Shown here one piece after another: positions 44,646-52,819 of a stretch of DNA of 64,000 nucleotides. The stretch's first letter is position 1. Every line of letters begins with the position of its first letter. A program made the position numbers and the translations under genes. Below the pieces are notes generated by a model. That model saw only the letters and a program-made list of their open reading frames with translations, was not told the origin of the DNA and did not search any database. The DNA is from Novosphingobium terrae (GTDB lineage Bacteria; Pseudomonadota; Alphaproteobacteria; Sphingomonadales; Sphingomonadaceae). Location: contig NZ_JABVZR010000002.1 in the NCBI RefSeq assembly GCF_017163935.1, positions 620,001 to 684,000 on the forward strand, in the 5' to 3' direction.

Positions 44646-45117
44646 GTGAAACGGACCGAATTTGCCGGTGAGCTTTCCATGAGGGAAGAATTTCGGGCTG
44701 CTATCGCGGGACCGCCTGACGCGAGCTGACTGCCTTCTCCCTGTCAACTAAACGGTCCTTTTGCGATACACAGCGCGACCCACGCACAAATCATGAAAAT
44801 CGTCCCGATTTTGGAGGCGGTTGTCATGCGTGAATTGCTGAGGCCGAAAATGTCACGTCTACCCGCACCAAACTCCTCTCTCCTGCACCACAGCATCCCC
44901 TTCAAGAAAAACGCGCTCTCCGACCAAATCGGTAAAAACACCTCTTCCGCCAGGTGATGCTTGCCAGCACAGAGCCCAATTACACCTTCTAATTGTAAAA
45001 ATCAGACCGAGAAATGAAATAAATTTTCCAATTTCCAGCGTAGAATTTATATGCGCTCTGAGGAAACTAGCCACGGATGCATGGGCCGACGGGGCAGGAT
45101 AGAACTGCTGGGGTATC
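44646..45117. other. Intergenic region with REP-like copy E
   Basis: Holds the repeat at 44648-44760 and then low-GC sequence leading to the next gene; no coding frame that I can support. Confidence 0.4.
44648..44760 (-). repeat. REP-like repeat, copy E with shared tail
   Basis: Starts GGACCGAATTTGCCGG in the family core and extends through a tail ending CTGTCAACTAAACGGT (44741-44756). The same 16-base tail is found after copy D at 46090-46105, so these two copies share about 110 bases of layout. Confidence 0.55.
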
Positions 45118-45927
45118 ATGAAACGTTGGGATCGCGACGCGAACGGATATGGTTTCAGCATAAGGTCGAAGCTCATCCGCATCCGAAAAGTGACCATTGC
45201 CGCTGTGGTGCTGATAATCACGGTAGGGATGGGCGCCTTGATCTGGAAGTCCATGCCAACTGCGACGAGGCCCAGATTTTCTGAGACAAAAATTGCAGAT
45301 GTTTCCGAATTGGGAGCTATCTCCCCAGAAACGGTTTCTGCTGTTTACCCTCGGCTAGTGCCTACCTATGAGCCGATCCAATACGGTGGAAGAGACTCCT
45401 TAAGCAAAGAGCAAAAAGCCAAATTCCAAGCAATCAGGGATCTCGGGCTGGAGGAGATGGTAAGGCGTCATGTGTCCTCAAAAAGGTACAATCAATTTCT
45501 TTGGCTAATGCACTTCTATGTACCTGTGCACTACAAAGAAGTGCAATGCTCCGCTGGGCGCCCGATAAACGTGTCGAAGGATGCCGCGGATATCGACGCA
45601 ATGGGATTGGCGATGAAGCCAATCATTGATCGATATGATAAAGGCATAAATGAGAAAAATCCCCATATACCGGAAAAAAATAGATACCCATTTATTGAAA
45701 ATGCCATGAATAGTGATGATCGTCTGGATTTATACAGTTACAACCTGTGGACGTTCATTGGGGTATATGCCAATCGACCGGCGAACTACGAAACATTCAT
45801 CCATTTTACAGACCGCCTGACGTCTCAATATGAAGATGTTCATTGCTTTCATGGTGAAGGAAATTTGGTCAATGGCTTTGCGATAAATGACAGATTTATG
45901 CTGCAATATCTATCTGGTTCGGACTGA
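45118..45927 (+). CDS. Hypothetical membrane-anchored protein
   Basis: This 269-residue protein has one N-terminal transmembrane helix ('VTIAAVVLIITVGMGALIW') after a basic cytoplasmic end; the rest should be periplasmic. Two cysteines ('EVQCSA', 'DVHCFH') could form a disulphide. No family recognised. Lower GC than the chromosome, in line with the accessory stretch. Confidence 0.6.
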   Translation: MKRWDRDANGYGFSIRSKLIRIRKVTIAAVVLIITVGMGALIWKSMPTATRPRFSETKIADVSELGAISPETVSAVYPRLVPTYEPIQYGGRDSLSKEQKAKFQAIRDLGLEEMVRRHVSSKRYNQFLWLMHFYVPVHYKEVQCSAGRPINVSKDAADIDAMGLAMKPIIDRYDKGINEKNPHIPEKNRYPFIENAMNSDDRLDLYSYNLWTFIGVYANRPANYETFIHFTDRLTSQYEDVHCFHGEGNLVNGFAINDRFMLQYLSGSD

Positions 45928-45995
45928 AAATAATTTAAAGGGCAGTAATATGATCGACACCCTCATCTCAAAAAATTCGGCGAAACTGCGGCTCC

Positions 45996-46109
45996 GAACC
46001 GCTCCGGATCTGCCGGAGGGCTTTTCGCGAGAGATGGACTAGAGGGCTGCTGCCCTGGTCGTGGCGCGGTGGCACTGACTACCCTCTCACTGTCAACTAA
46101 ACGGTGGTT
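45996..46109 (-). repeat. REP-like repeat, copy D with shared tail
   Basis: GAACCGCTCCGGATCTGCCG then GAGGGCTTTTCGCG, followed by a tail ending CTGTCAACTAAACGGT as in copy E. CTCCGGATCTGCCGGAG can pair as a hairpin followed by a short T run, so it could also end transcription from the gene before it. Confidence 0.55.
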
Positions 46110-46176
46110 TTAGACACTGTAAACCAGGGCGCCAAATTTCCCATGTGCGTGTGAGGCAATCGCGTTAAATCAAGGC

Positions 46177-46216
46177 CTGTAAACTTAATCCGACAAAAGC
46201 CACATTAAGTTTACAG
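46177..46216. repeat. Perfect 13-base inverted repeat
   Basis: CTGTAAACTTAAT and ATTAAGTTTACAG are exact complements 14 bases apart in a gene-free region. The arrangement resembles paired recombinase half-sites or operator arms rather than a terminator. A second CTGTAAAC word occurs about 60 bases upstream. Confidence 0.6.
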
Positions 46217-46486
46217 ATTGCCGAGTACGATCCAAATGCCAATCTGTTGGCCGCGCCGGCGGTCGGAACCGTTATGAGTTCCGGCTATGCCACACGCACT
46301 CCCTAGATCGTCTGCACCGCAAACCATAGGAGGGTTCCGGTGATGCACCCGTCATGCATCTGAACATATGGCGGCTTCCCCCGACCTTTGCTTGCGGAGG
46401 GGATGAGGTGGATGGCTCCCGCTCACGACATTTGAATGTCATGATGAGGTTGCCGTCAGGCAAACCCACGCAAGGAGCCATCCGCC

Positions 46487-47524
46487 ATGGAAATTAGCAC
46501 GATCGGCCTCGATCTGGCCAAAAATGTCTTCCAGGTTCACGGTGTCGACAAAGAGGGCACCGTCATTGTGCGCAAGGCGTTGCGCCGAGCGCAAATGTTG
46601 CCCTTCTTTGCAAGGCTATCGCCCTGCCTTGTCGGCATCGAGGCTTGCGGGACATCGCATCATTGGGCGCGGGAACTGCAAAACCTTGGTCACGAGGTGC
46701 GACTGATGCCGCCATGCTACGTGAAGCCCTATGTAAAACGCGGCAAGAACGATGCTGCTGATGCCGAGGCCATCTGCGAGGCGGTGACACGTCCGACGAT
46801 GCGGTTCGTGGCGATCAAGTCTCGTGAGCAGCAGGCGGCCCTGTCACTTCACCGGGTGCGCTCTCTTTTGACTGGTCAACGTACACAGTTGGTCAACATG
46901 ATGCGCTGCCAGTTAGCAGAGTTTGGTATCGCCATTCCGATCGGACTTGGGCGGGCGCTGCATCTGGCGCAACAGATCGAAGATGGCGAGGCCGCGATTG
47001 ATCTGCCACCACAAGCGGCGCAGGTGATCGGCATGCTGTGCGAGCTGGTGCTCAAGCTTCATGCCCGGCTTCATGAACTTGATTTGCGCCTGGAAGCTCT
47101 CCGGCGAAGCGATGACATGGCGCGTCGGTTGGCGACGATCCCGGGCATTGGTTCGATTGGCGCAACCGCGCTGGCAGCATCGGTTACCGACCCGCACCAG
47201 TTCAGGTCTGGCCGCCAGTTTGCCGCATGGCTTGGCCTGACACCGCGTCAGCAGTCGAGTGGCGGCAAGGAGCGCCTTGGCCGGATCACCAAGATGGGCG
47301 ATAAATATCTACGGCAGCTGTTGGTCATCGGGGCGACCTCCCTGCTACGCCGCGCCAAGGAGGGCCCTGCAACGGTTCACCCGTTTCTCGTTGGGATACT
47401 GGCTAGAAAATCTGCCCGCGTGGCCAGCGTCGCCATGGCCAACAAGATAGCGCGGATCGCGTGGGCGGTCATGACACGCGGTCAGGTCTATCAATCACAC
47501 CATGTGCCCGGATTGGCCGCATGA
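46487..47524 (+). CDS. IS110-family transposase (DEDD recombinase)
   Basis: 345 residues. N-terminal RuvC-like DEDD domain: Asp9 ('TIGLDLAKN'), Glu52 ('GIEACG'), Asp89 and Asp92 ('KRGKNDAADAEAI'). C-terminal Transposase_20 part: 'LATIPGIGSIGATALAASV', 'FAAWLGLTPRQQSSGGKERL' with its Ser, and 'GDKYLRQLLVIGA'. The frame is complete. These enzymes insert circular element DNA at sites chosen by an element-encoded RNA. Confidence 0.95.
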   Translation: MEISTIGLDLAKNVFQVHGVDKEGTVIVRKALRRAQMLPFFARLSPCLVGIEACGTSHHWARELQNLGHEVRLMPPCYVKPYVKRGKNDAADAEAICEAVTRPTMRFVAIKSREQQAALSLHRVRSLLTGQRTQLVNMMRCQLAEFGIAIPIGLGRALHLAQQIEDGEAAIDLPPQAAQVIGMLCELVLKLHARLHELDLRLEALRRSDDMARRLATIPGIGSIGATALAASVTDPHQFRSGRQFAAWLGLTPRQQSSGGKERLGRITKMGDKYLRQLLVIGATSLLRRAKEGPATVHPFLVGILARKSARVASVAMANKIARIAWAVMTRGQVYQSHHVPGLAA

Positions 47525-47783
47525 GTACGCAATCCGGCTGAGGTGATCGGCCGAACGGAGTTGTGAGCGCAAAGAGAAATGATGGCGACACCGGTCAGAC
47601 CGGGAACAGGGACAACCCGTGGAAAGTCTTAGGCGCAACAGCCTGTGAAGGCGATAGGAACTCTGTTTTTCGGACCCCATCAGGGCCAGCAGTCCGAAAC
47701 GACTGCATCAACAGGCCGGACAGACGACTGCACCCGACCGATCGTCAGAATTTCAAAAAGTGCTTGCAACGCGGGAGCCATCC
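47525..47783 (+). ncRNA. Candidate bridge/seek RNA region of the IS1111-type element
   Basis: The 259 bases between the transposase stop and the right inverted repeat hold no protein gene. In IS1111-group elements the guide RNA that pairs with element ends and target is made from this position. The assignment rests on element type and geometry; I have not folded the RNA or identified its guide loops. Confidence 0.4.
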
Positions 47784-48070
47784 ACAGAAGACATTCCGGA
47801 AACCACAACGCTGCAGCCATTCCGCAGGCTCATACTTCGACAAGCCGACCTATGAGGACTGGTTCATGGGGGGCCAACGGAGACTCCACCAGATTAAGGA
47901 ACCAAAGTGCAGAATAGGAGCCGGAAACCGCTCCACTCCGAAGTATGTCAGGATTTATGCCACGATTTTCCTTGGAGTGGCCATCCAGGTAAGATATTGC
48001 TCAAAAATCCGCAGATTTGTGCGGGTCTCGCGTCAGTTGAAATTCGGGAACTGCAGACCGTAATTGTTTC
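47784..48070. other. Region between the IS and the LacI gene
   Basis: Just under 300 bases. One plus-strand frame reads 'YEDWFMGGQRRLHQIKEP' but has no start or family signature and may be a fragment. The LacI promoter must lie at its right end. Confidence 0.35.
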
Positions 48071-49090
48071 ATGGATAACAACCAGACCACCACGCTGCGC
48101 CGCTTCCGCCCGACCTGCTATGATGTTGCCGAAAAGGCCGGGGTCAGCCAGTCCACCGTCTCGCGGGCGCTGGCCGGGCATTCTTCCGTCTCGGCGCAGA
48201 CGCGGGAAAGAGTGGCGGACATCGCCCGCGCGCTCGGCTATCAGACCGACAGCGTAGCCGCCTCGGTGCGGACCGGGCGCATCGACAGGATCGCCGTGAT
48301 CGTGCTCGCCCGCAAGGGCGCCGCGCCGGAGCATTGCAATCCCTTCCATCACACGCTGCTGGCGGCGATCTGTCAGGCCGCCTCGGCCCGCGGGCTGGAA
48401 ACGCTGGTCTCCTTCCAGAGCCACCCCGAAACGCTGTGCGGCAATTATGAGGAAGCGCGCAAGGCAGCCGGGCTGATCGTGATCGGCACCAGCGAGAATC
48501 AGGCGGCATGGCGCTATTTCCGCCAGATCGCGCGGGGCGGCGCCAACATCGTGGGCTGGGGCACGCCGCATGAGGATATGCGCTGGGTTCGTGCCGACAA
48601 TGCCATGGGCGGTCGGCTGGCGGCGCGGCATCTGCTGGAGGCGGGTTGCCGCAGCATCGCTTTTCTGGGCGGCGGGTCCCATGCTCCGCCGCAATTTGCC
48701 GAGCGCTTTGCCGCCAGCCAGGCCGCTCTGGCCGAGCAAGGCCTGGTGCTGCATGCGCTCGACATGCCCAAGGGCACATCCCGCCTGCATCAGGGCGAAA
48801 AGGCGGGCCGCGCCCTGCTGGCGACGCTGCCCGCTTGCGACGGGGTGATCGCCGCCAATGACAGTCTGGCGCTGGGCCTGCAGAATGCCCTGCGCAGCGG
48901 CGGCGCACTTGGCCGCATACTGCTGATCGGCTTTGACGGCTCTTACGAGGCTCGGCACGCGAATCCGCCGATCCCCTCGATCGCGCCCGATTTCCAGATC
49001 GCGGGCAGCATTCTGCTCAATGCCGTGATGGACAGGCAGGCAGGCTCCGCGCCCGCTTGCCCGAGATCGCCCGTGGGGATGATGATCTGA
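48071..49090 (+). CDS. LacI-family transcriptional regulator
   Basis: This 339-residue protein has a LacI HTH and hinge ('TCYDVAEKAGVSQSTVSRAL', then 'AGHSSVSAQTRERVADIARA') and a periplasmic-binding-like effector domain ('VIGTSENQAAWRYFRQIARG', 'RADNAMGGRLAARHLLEAGC', 'CDGVIAANDSLALGL', 'LLIGFDGSYEAR'). It is full length and separate from the dead LacI remnant at 28 kb. No sugar genes are adjacent, so its regulon is unknown. Confidence 0.93.
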   Translation: MDNNQTTTLRRFRPTCYDVAEKAGVSQSTVSRALAGHSSVSAQTRERVADIARALGYQTDSVAASVRTGRIDRIAVIVLARKGAAPEHCNPFHHTLLAAICQAASARGLETLVSFQSHPETLCGNYEEARKAAGLIVIGTSENQAAWRYFRQIARGGANIVGWGTPHEDMRWVRADNAMGGRLAARHLLEAGCRSIAFLGGGSHAPPQFAERFAASQAALAEQGLVLHALDMPKGTSRLHQGEKAGRALLATLPACDGVIAANDSLALGLQNALRSGGALGRILLIGFDGSYEARHANPPIPSIAPDFQIAGSILLNAVMDRQAGSAPACPRSPVGMMI

Positions 49091-49128
49091 ATTTGACGCT
49101 GTAGGCCACCCTCGCTAACGCGCTCCCG

Positions 49129-49881
49129 ATGATTGCCCTGCTCTCCCCCGCCAAGACGCTTGATTTCGAACGCAAGCTGCCGCCGCTCGACGTGTCCACG
49201 CCGCATTTTGCCAAGGAAGCGCTGGGCCTCGCCCGGTCCGCCGCCGATCTTACAGCAGAGCAGCTCGGCAAGCTGATGCATATCTCGCCCAAGCTGGCGC
49301 AGCTCAATGTCGAGCGTTTCAACAGCTTTACCGATCAGCCCGAGCGGCAGGCGCTCTTCGCCTTTGCAGGCGATGTCTACACCGGTTTCGAGGTGCATAC
49401 GCTCGATGAGCCGGGTGTGGCTTTTGCCCAGAACCATGTGCGGATGCTTTCGGGGCTTTATGGCCTGCTGCGCCCCCTCGATGCGATCCGGCCCTATCGG
49501 CTGGAGATGGGCACGCGCTGGGCGCCCGGATACAAAAAGCTGACCGACTGGTGGGGTGACCGCATCGCCAACTGGCTGCTTGAGCAGGTTGAGGAAGAGG
49601 GCACCGGCACGGTGCTGAACCTCGCCAGCCAGGAGTATTTCGCCGCCGTTGCCGGCCAATTGCCGGGCCTGCGCGTGATCGAGGTGGAGTTCCGCGAACC
49701 GGGCCCCGACGGCCCGCGCTTCGTCAGCTTCCACGCCAAGCGCGCGCGCGGCATGATGGCCCGCTGGATGTGCGAGCACCATATCACCGACATCGACGCC
49801 ATGCGCGGCTTCGACACGGACGGTTACCGCTTCGACGCCGCCGAAAGCGAGCCCGACCGCTGGCGCTTCACCCGCGTATGA
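49129..49881 (+). CDS. yaaA: YaaA peroxide-stress protein
   Basis: This 250-residue YaaA/DUF328 protein begins 'MIALLSPAKTLDFERKLPPL'. It has 'GDVYTGFEVHTL', 'LSGLYGLLRPLDAIRPYRLE', 'NLASQEYFAAV' and 'SFHAKRARGMMARWM', all typical. In E. coli YaaA limits intracellular iron and DNA damage during peroxide stress. Its stop overlaps the next ATG (ATGA), coupling it to the SDR gene. Confidence 0.95.
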   Translation: MIALLSPAKTLDFERKLPPLDVSTPHFAKEALGLARSAADLTAEQLGKLMHISPKLAQLNVERFNSFTDQPERQALFAFAGDVYTGFEVHTLDEPGVAFAQNHVRMLSGLYGLLRPLDAIRPYRLEMGTRWAPGYKKLTDWWGDRIANWLLEQVEEEGTGTVLNLASQEYFAAVAGQLPGLRVIEVEFREPGPDGPRFVSFHAKRARGMMARWMCEHHITDIDAMRGFDTDGYRFDAAESEPDRWRFTRV

Positions 49882-50588
49882 GCGGCAGCGGCACAAGCTC
49901 CGCCGTGATCATCGGCGCCTCGGGCGGGATCGGCGGCGCCTTTGAGGCCGCGCTGATCGAGGAAGGCAGCTTTGCCAAAGTCCATGGCTTCGCCCGCTCG
50001 CGCAGCGGCGCACAGCACCTCGATCTGCTGGATGAGGGCAGCATTGCCGCCGCCGCCGCGCATGTCGCCAAGGGGCCGCCGCCCTCGCTGGTGATCGTGG
50101 CGACCGGCCTGCTGCATGAGGGCGATCAGGGGCCCGAGAAGGCGCTGCGCGATCTCGATCCGGCGTGGCTGGCCAAGGTCCATGCCGTCAATGCCATCGG
50201 CCCGGCGCTGGTGGCCAAGCATTTTCTGCCGCTGATGCCCAGGGCCGGGCGCAGCGCCTTTGCCGCGCTGTCGGCAAGGATCGGCTCGATCACGGACAAT
50301 CGGCTGGGTGGCTGGCATGGCTATCGCGCCTCAAAGGCGGCGCTCAACATGCTGATGCGCAATCTGGCCATCGAGGAGCAGCGGCGCAACGATCGCGCGC
50401 TTGTCGTGACGTTGCATCCCGGCACGGTCGATACCGCGCTGTCACGGCCCTTTCAGGCCCATGTCGCCGCCGGAAAGCTGTTCGATGCCGAGCGCGCGGC
50501 GTTGCAACTGCTCGATGTGATCGAGGACCTCAAGCCGCATGATAGCGGAAAGTTCTTCGATTTCGAGGGGATCGAAATTCCCTTCTGA
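49878..50588 (+). CDS. Short-chain dehydrogenase/reductase
   Basis: A 236-residue SDR: 'AVIIGASGGIGGAFEAALIE' (TGxxxGIG-type, with S at the T position), catalytic Tyr/Lys in 'GYRASKAALNMLMRN', and Ser in 'FAALSARIGS'. The 'HPGTVDTALSRPF' segment matches the C-factor/CsgA-like group often next to yaaA-type genes. It starts inside the yaaA stop. Substrate unknown. Confidence 0.92.
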   Translation: MSGSGTSSAVIIGASGGIGGAFEAALIEEGSFAKVHGFARSRSGAQHLDLLDEGSIAAAAAHVAKGPPPSLVIVATGLLHEGDQGPEKALRDLDPAWLAKVHAVNAIGPALVAKHFLPLMPRAGRSAFAALSARIGSITDNRLGGWHGYRASKAALNMLMRNLAIEEQRRNDRALVVTLHPGTVDTALSRPFQAHVAAGKLFDAERAALQLLDVIEDLKPHDSGKFFDFEGIEIPF

Positions 50589-50613
50589 GCCTGAAGGCAC
50601 GCACCCGCAGGGT

Positions 50614-50639
50614 GGCCGGGCCCCGTCAGGAGCCCGGCC
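50614..50639. terminator. Hairpin between convergent SDR and AhpD-like genes
   Basis: GGCCGGGC and GCCCGGCC pair around a 10-base loop, between the SDR stop (50588) and the AhpD-like stop (50649). No long T run, but the position suits a bidirectional terminator. Confidence 0.6.
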
Positions 50640-50648
50640 TGTGCAGGA

Positions 50649-51194
50649 TCAGGCGACCGGCGTCAGCGCCACCTCGGGGAAATCCACCGGCACATCCAGC
50701 GCGACATTGATATAATTGGTGAAAAGATTGAGCGCGATATGGGCGATGATCTCCACCACGCCCTCATCGTCGAAGCCCGCCGCCTTGAGCGCGGCGACAT
50801 CATCCGCGCTGACGGCGGCACGATCGCGCACCATCTTCAACGCAAAATCCAGCGCCGCCTGCGTGCGCGGATCGGCGGTATGACCTGCCTGCGCCTGTGC
50901 CATTTCCGCAGCCGAGGCGCCTGCTTTCTGGCCCAGCACCGTATGGGCCGCCAGACAATAGCCGCAGCGGTTCACATTGGCGATGGCGACGGCCAGTTCC
51001 TCACCCAGCCTTGCACCCAGACTGCCGGTGGAAAGCGCGCCAAAAGCGCCCCACATGCTGGCCAGAGCAGCGGGCGAATTGGCCACCGCCTTGAACATGT
51101 TGGGCACCACGCCAAAACCGCCCGCGATCCTGTCAAGCGTCGGCTTGATCGGGGATGCGCAAGAGGCTGGATCGATAAGCTTCACATATGCCAT
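50649..51194 (-). CDS. Carboxymuconolactone decarboxylase family (AhpD-like) protein
   Basis: 181 residues with the CMD/AhpD active-site motif 'NRCGYCLAAHTVLG' (Cys77, Cys80, His84), plus 'AGGFGVVPNMFKAVANSP'. AhpD-type members are thiol peroxidase partners; others act on lactones, but the CxxC-His favours redox chemistry. The ATG at 51194 has AGGA 9 bases upstream; the ATG at 51203 is too close to it. A perfect palindrome lies in the promoter region shared with the divergent amidotransferase operon. Confidence 0.9.
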   Translation of the reverse strand: MAYVKLIDPASCASPIKPTLDRIAGGFGVVPNMFKAVANSPAALASMWGAFGALSTGSLGARLGEELAVAIANVNRCGYCLAAHTVLGQKAGASAAEMAQAQAGHTADPRTQAALDFALKMVRDRAAVSADDVAALKAAGFDDEGVVEIIAHIALNLFTNYINVALDVPVDFPEVALTPVA

Positions 51195-51308
51195 AAGTGT
51201 CATTCCTGTTCTGATGCTCTCGGAGCGGGTGTTCGGGCGGTTCGGCGATGGCAGTCGCCGGACCGCTTTTGCGTTTCGGCCCGGAAAAGGCGGAAAGCGC
51301 TTTCATAT

Positions 51309-51321
51309 TTAGGACTCCTAA
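51309..51321. promoter_or_regulatory. Perfect palindromic operator TTAGGA-C-TCCTAA
   Basis: TTAGGACTCCTAA sits in an AT-rich island within the divergent gap between the AhpD-like gene and the amidotransferase operon. Its form and place suit a MarR-type repressor; a MarR-like gene is the third gene of that operon. Confidence 0.65.
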
Positions 51322-51366
51322 TATAGAGTCAAGCTCCTTGATTGACGCGTGCCGGAAGGAAAGCCG

Positions 51367-52089
51367 ATGCCTCAAAGTGCCCCCAGAACCGCGCTGGCGA
51401 TCCGCCATATCCATTTCGAGGGGCTGGGCCTGTTCGCGCCCGTGCTGGCGCAAGCGGGCTATGACCTGACCTATCATGACGTCGGCGCCGATCCGCTGGA
51501 GGAGATCGATCCCTCGGCGCCCGATCTGCTGGTGGTGCTGGGCGGGCCGGTGGGCGTCTATGAGGGCGAGGCCTATCCCTTTCTGGAGACCGAATTGTCG
51601 ATCCTGAAGGCAAGGTTGCAGGCTGGCCGTCCCACGCTGGGCCTGTGCCTTGGCGCGCAGCTGATGGCCTTTGCGCTGGGGGCCAAGGTGGCGCCGATGG
51701 GCCATAAGGAGATCGGCTTTGGCGCGCTGACATTGACCGATGCCGGGCAAGCCGGCCCTCTGCGCCATCTGGCGAATGTCCCCGTGCTCCATTGGCACGG
51801 CGATGCCTTCGAAACCCCGCCCGGTGCCGAGAATCTGGCCACCACCACCCTGTGCGCCACGCAGGCCTTTGCCCTTGGCCCCAACATTCTGGGCCTGCAA
51901 TGCCATCCCGAAGTCGATGCTCAGGCTGGTATCGAGCGCTGGCTGATCGGCCATGCCGCCGAGCTGGCGGGGGCCGGCATCTCCTCCGCTGCGCTGCGCG
52001 CGCAGGCGGCAGACCTTGCCGCTTCGACCTCGGGCGATGGCGCGCGTGCCATGTTGCGCGCATGGCTGGAGGGCCTGAGCGATGGATGA
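51367..52089 (+). CDS. Class I glutamine amidotransferase (GuaA-like)
   Basis: A 240-residue free-standing class I GATase: Cys94 in 'LGLCLGAQLMAFALGA', His180 and Glu182 in 'LQCHPEVDAQAG', and oxyanion region 'VVLGGPVGVYE'. It would release ammonia from glutamine or hydrolyse gamma-glutamyl compounds; the synthase partner is not evident. The ATG at 51367 follows AAGGAAA; a GTG at 51349 is possible. It overlaps the yggS start by 8 bases. Confidence 0.9.
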   Translation: MPQSAPRTALAIRHIHFEGLGLFAPVLAQAGYDLTYHDVGADPLEEIDPSAPDLLVVLGGPVGVYEGEAYPFLETELSILKARLQAGRPTLGLCLGAQLMAFALGAKVAPMGHKEIGFGALTLTDAGQAGPLRHLANVPVLHWHGDAFETPPGAENLATTTLCATQAFALGPNILGLQCHPEVDAQAGIERWLIGHAAELAGAGISSAALRAQAADLAASTSGDGARAMLRAWLEGLSDG

Positions 52090-52819
52090 TGTCGCCGCAA
52101 AGCTGCAGGCGGTGAAGGGCCAGATCCGCGACGCCGCCGAAAGCTCGGGGCGCCGCGCGGAGGACGTGCGGCTGGTGCTGGTCACCAAGACCGTCGCGCC
52201 CGAGCGCATCCGCGCGGCCATCGCCGCCGGTCAGCGCGATCTGGGCGAGAACAAGGTGCAGGAAGGGCGCCAAAAGGCCGCAGCGCTGGAGGATGAGGCC
52301 CTCCGCTGGAGCATGATCGGCCATCTCCAGACCAACAAGGTCAAGGATGTGCTGGGCTTTGCCGCCGAGGTCCAGTCGCTGGACCGGCTTTCACTGGCAG
52401 CCGCGCTGGACCGGCGGCTGCAGCAACTGGGGCAAGGGCTCGATGTGCTGGTGCAGGTCAACACCTCGGGCGAGGCCAGCAAATTCGGCCTGACGCCGGA
52501 GGAGGTCCCCGCTTTCCTGCGCGAACTTCCTGCCTTTTCCGCCCTGCGCCCCAAGGGCTTCATGACGCTGGCCACCTTCACGCCCGATGAGGGCGAGGTG
52601 CGCCGTTGCTTCCGCCTGCTGCACGCCCTGCGAGACCGCGCGCGGGAAGAAGCCCCTCAGGCCGGGCAAATGGCGGAGCTGTCGATGGGCATGTCGGGCG
52701 ATTACCTCTGGGCGGTGGAGGAAGGGGCCACCATCGTGCGCGTCGGGCAGGCGGTCTTTGGCAAGCGGGCTGTGCCGGATGCTCATTACTGGCCGGGCGT
52801 GGCGGGAACCATCCTGTGA
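52082..52819 (+). CDS. yggS: YggS-family PLP homeostasis protein
   Basis: A 245-residue PLPBP/YggS protein: PLP Lys36 in 'LVLVTKTVAPERI', 'LGENKVQEGRQKA', 'WSMIGHLQTNKVKDVLGF', 'VQVNTSGEASKFG' and 'LSMGMSGDYLWAVEEGATIVRVG'. It binds PLP and keeps vitamin B6 and amino acid pools balanced; no enzymatic activity is established. It is coupled on both sides by overlaps (8 bases with the GATase, GTGA with the MarR-like gene). Confidence 0.93.
   Translation: MDDVAAKLQAVKGQIRDAAESSGRRAEDVRLVLVTKTVAPERIRAAIAAGQRDLGENKVQEGRQKAAALEDEALRWSMIGHLQTNKVKDVLGFAAEVQSLDRLSLAAALDRRLQQLGQGLDVLVQVNTSGEASKFGLTPEEVPAFLRELPAFSALRPKGFMTLATFTPDEGEVRRCFRLLHALRDRAREEAPQAGQMAELSMGMSGDYLWAVEEGATIVRVGQAVFGKRAVPDAHYWPGVAGTIL

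Larger units (their letters stand above)
45928..46409. other. Intergenic region with repeats upstream of the IS110-family element
   Basis: Contains REP-like copy D, the 13-base dyad, and an unassigned 190 bases up to the left end of the insertion sequence. No gene seen. Confidence 0.45.
46410..47783 (+). mobile_element. IS110-family (IS1111-type) insertion sequence
   Basis: Inverted ends GGATGGCTCCCGC (46410-46422) and GCGGGAGCCATCC (47771-47783) bracket one intact transposase gene. A third copy, GGAGCCATCC (46474-46483), lies just before the gene and can pair with the left end. The left non-coding end is 77 bases and the right 259, the asymmetry expected of the IS1111 group, whose repeats are subterminal. 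True outer ends may therefore lie a few bases further out. Confidence 0.8.
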
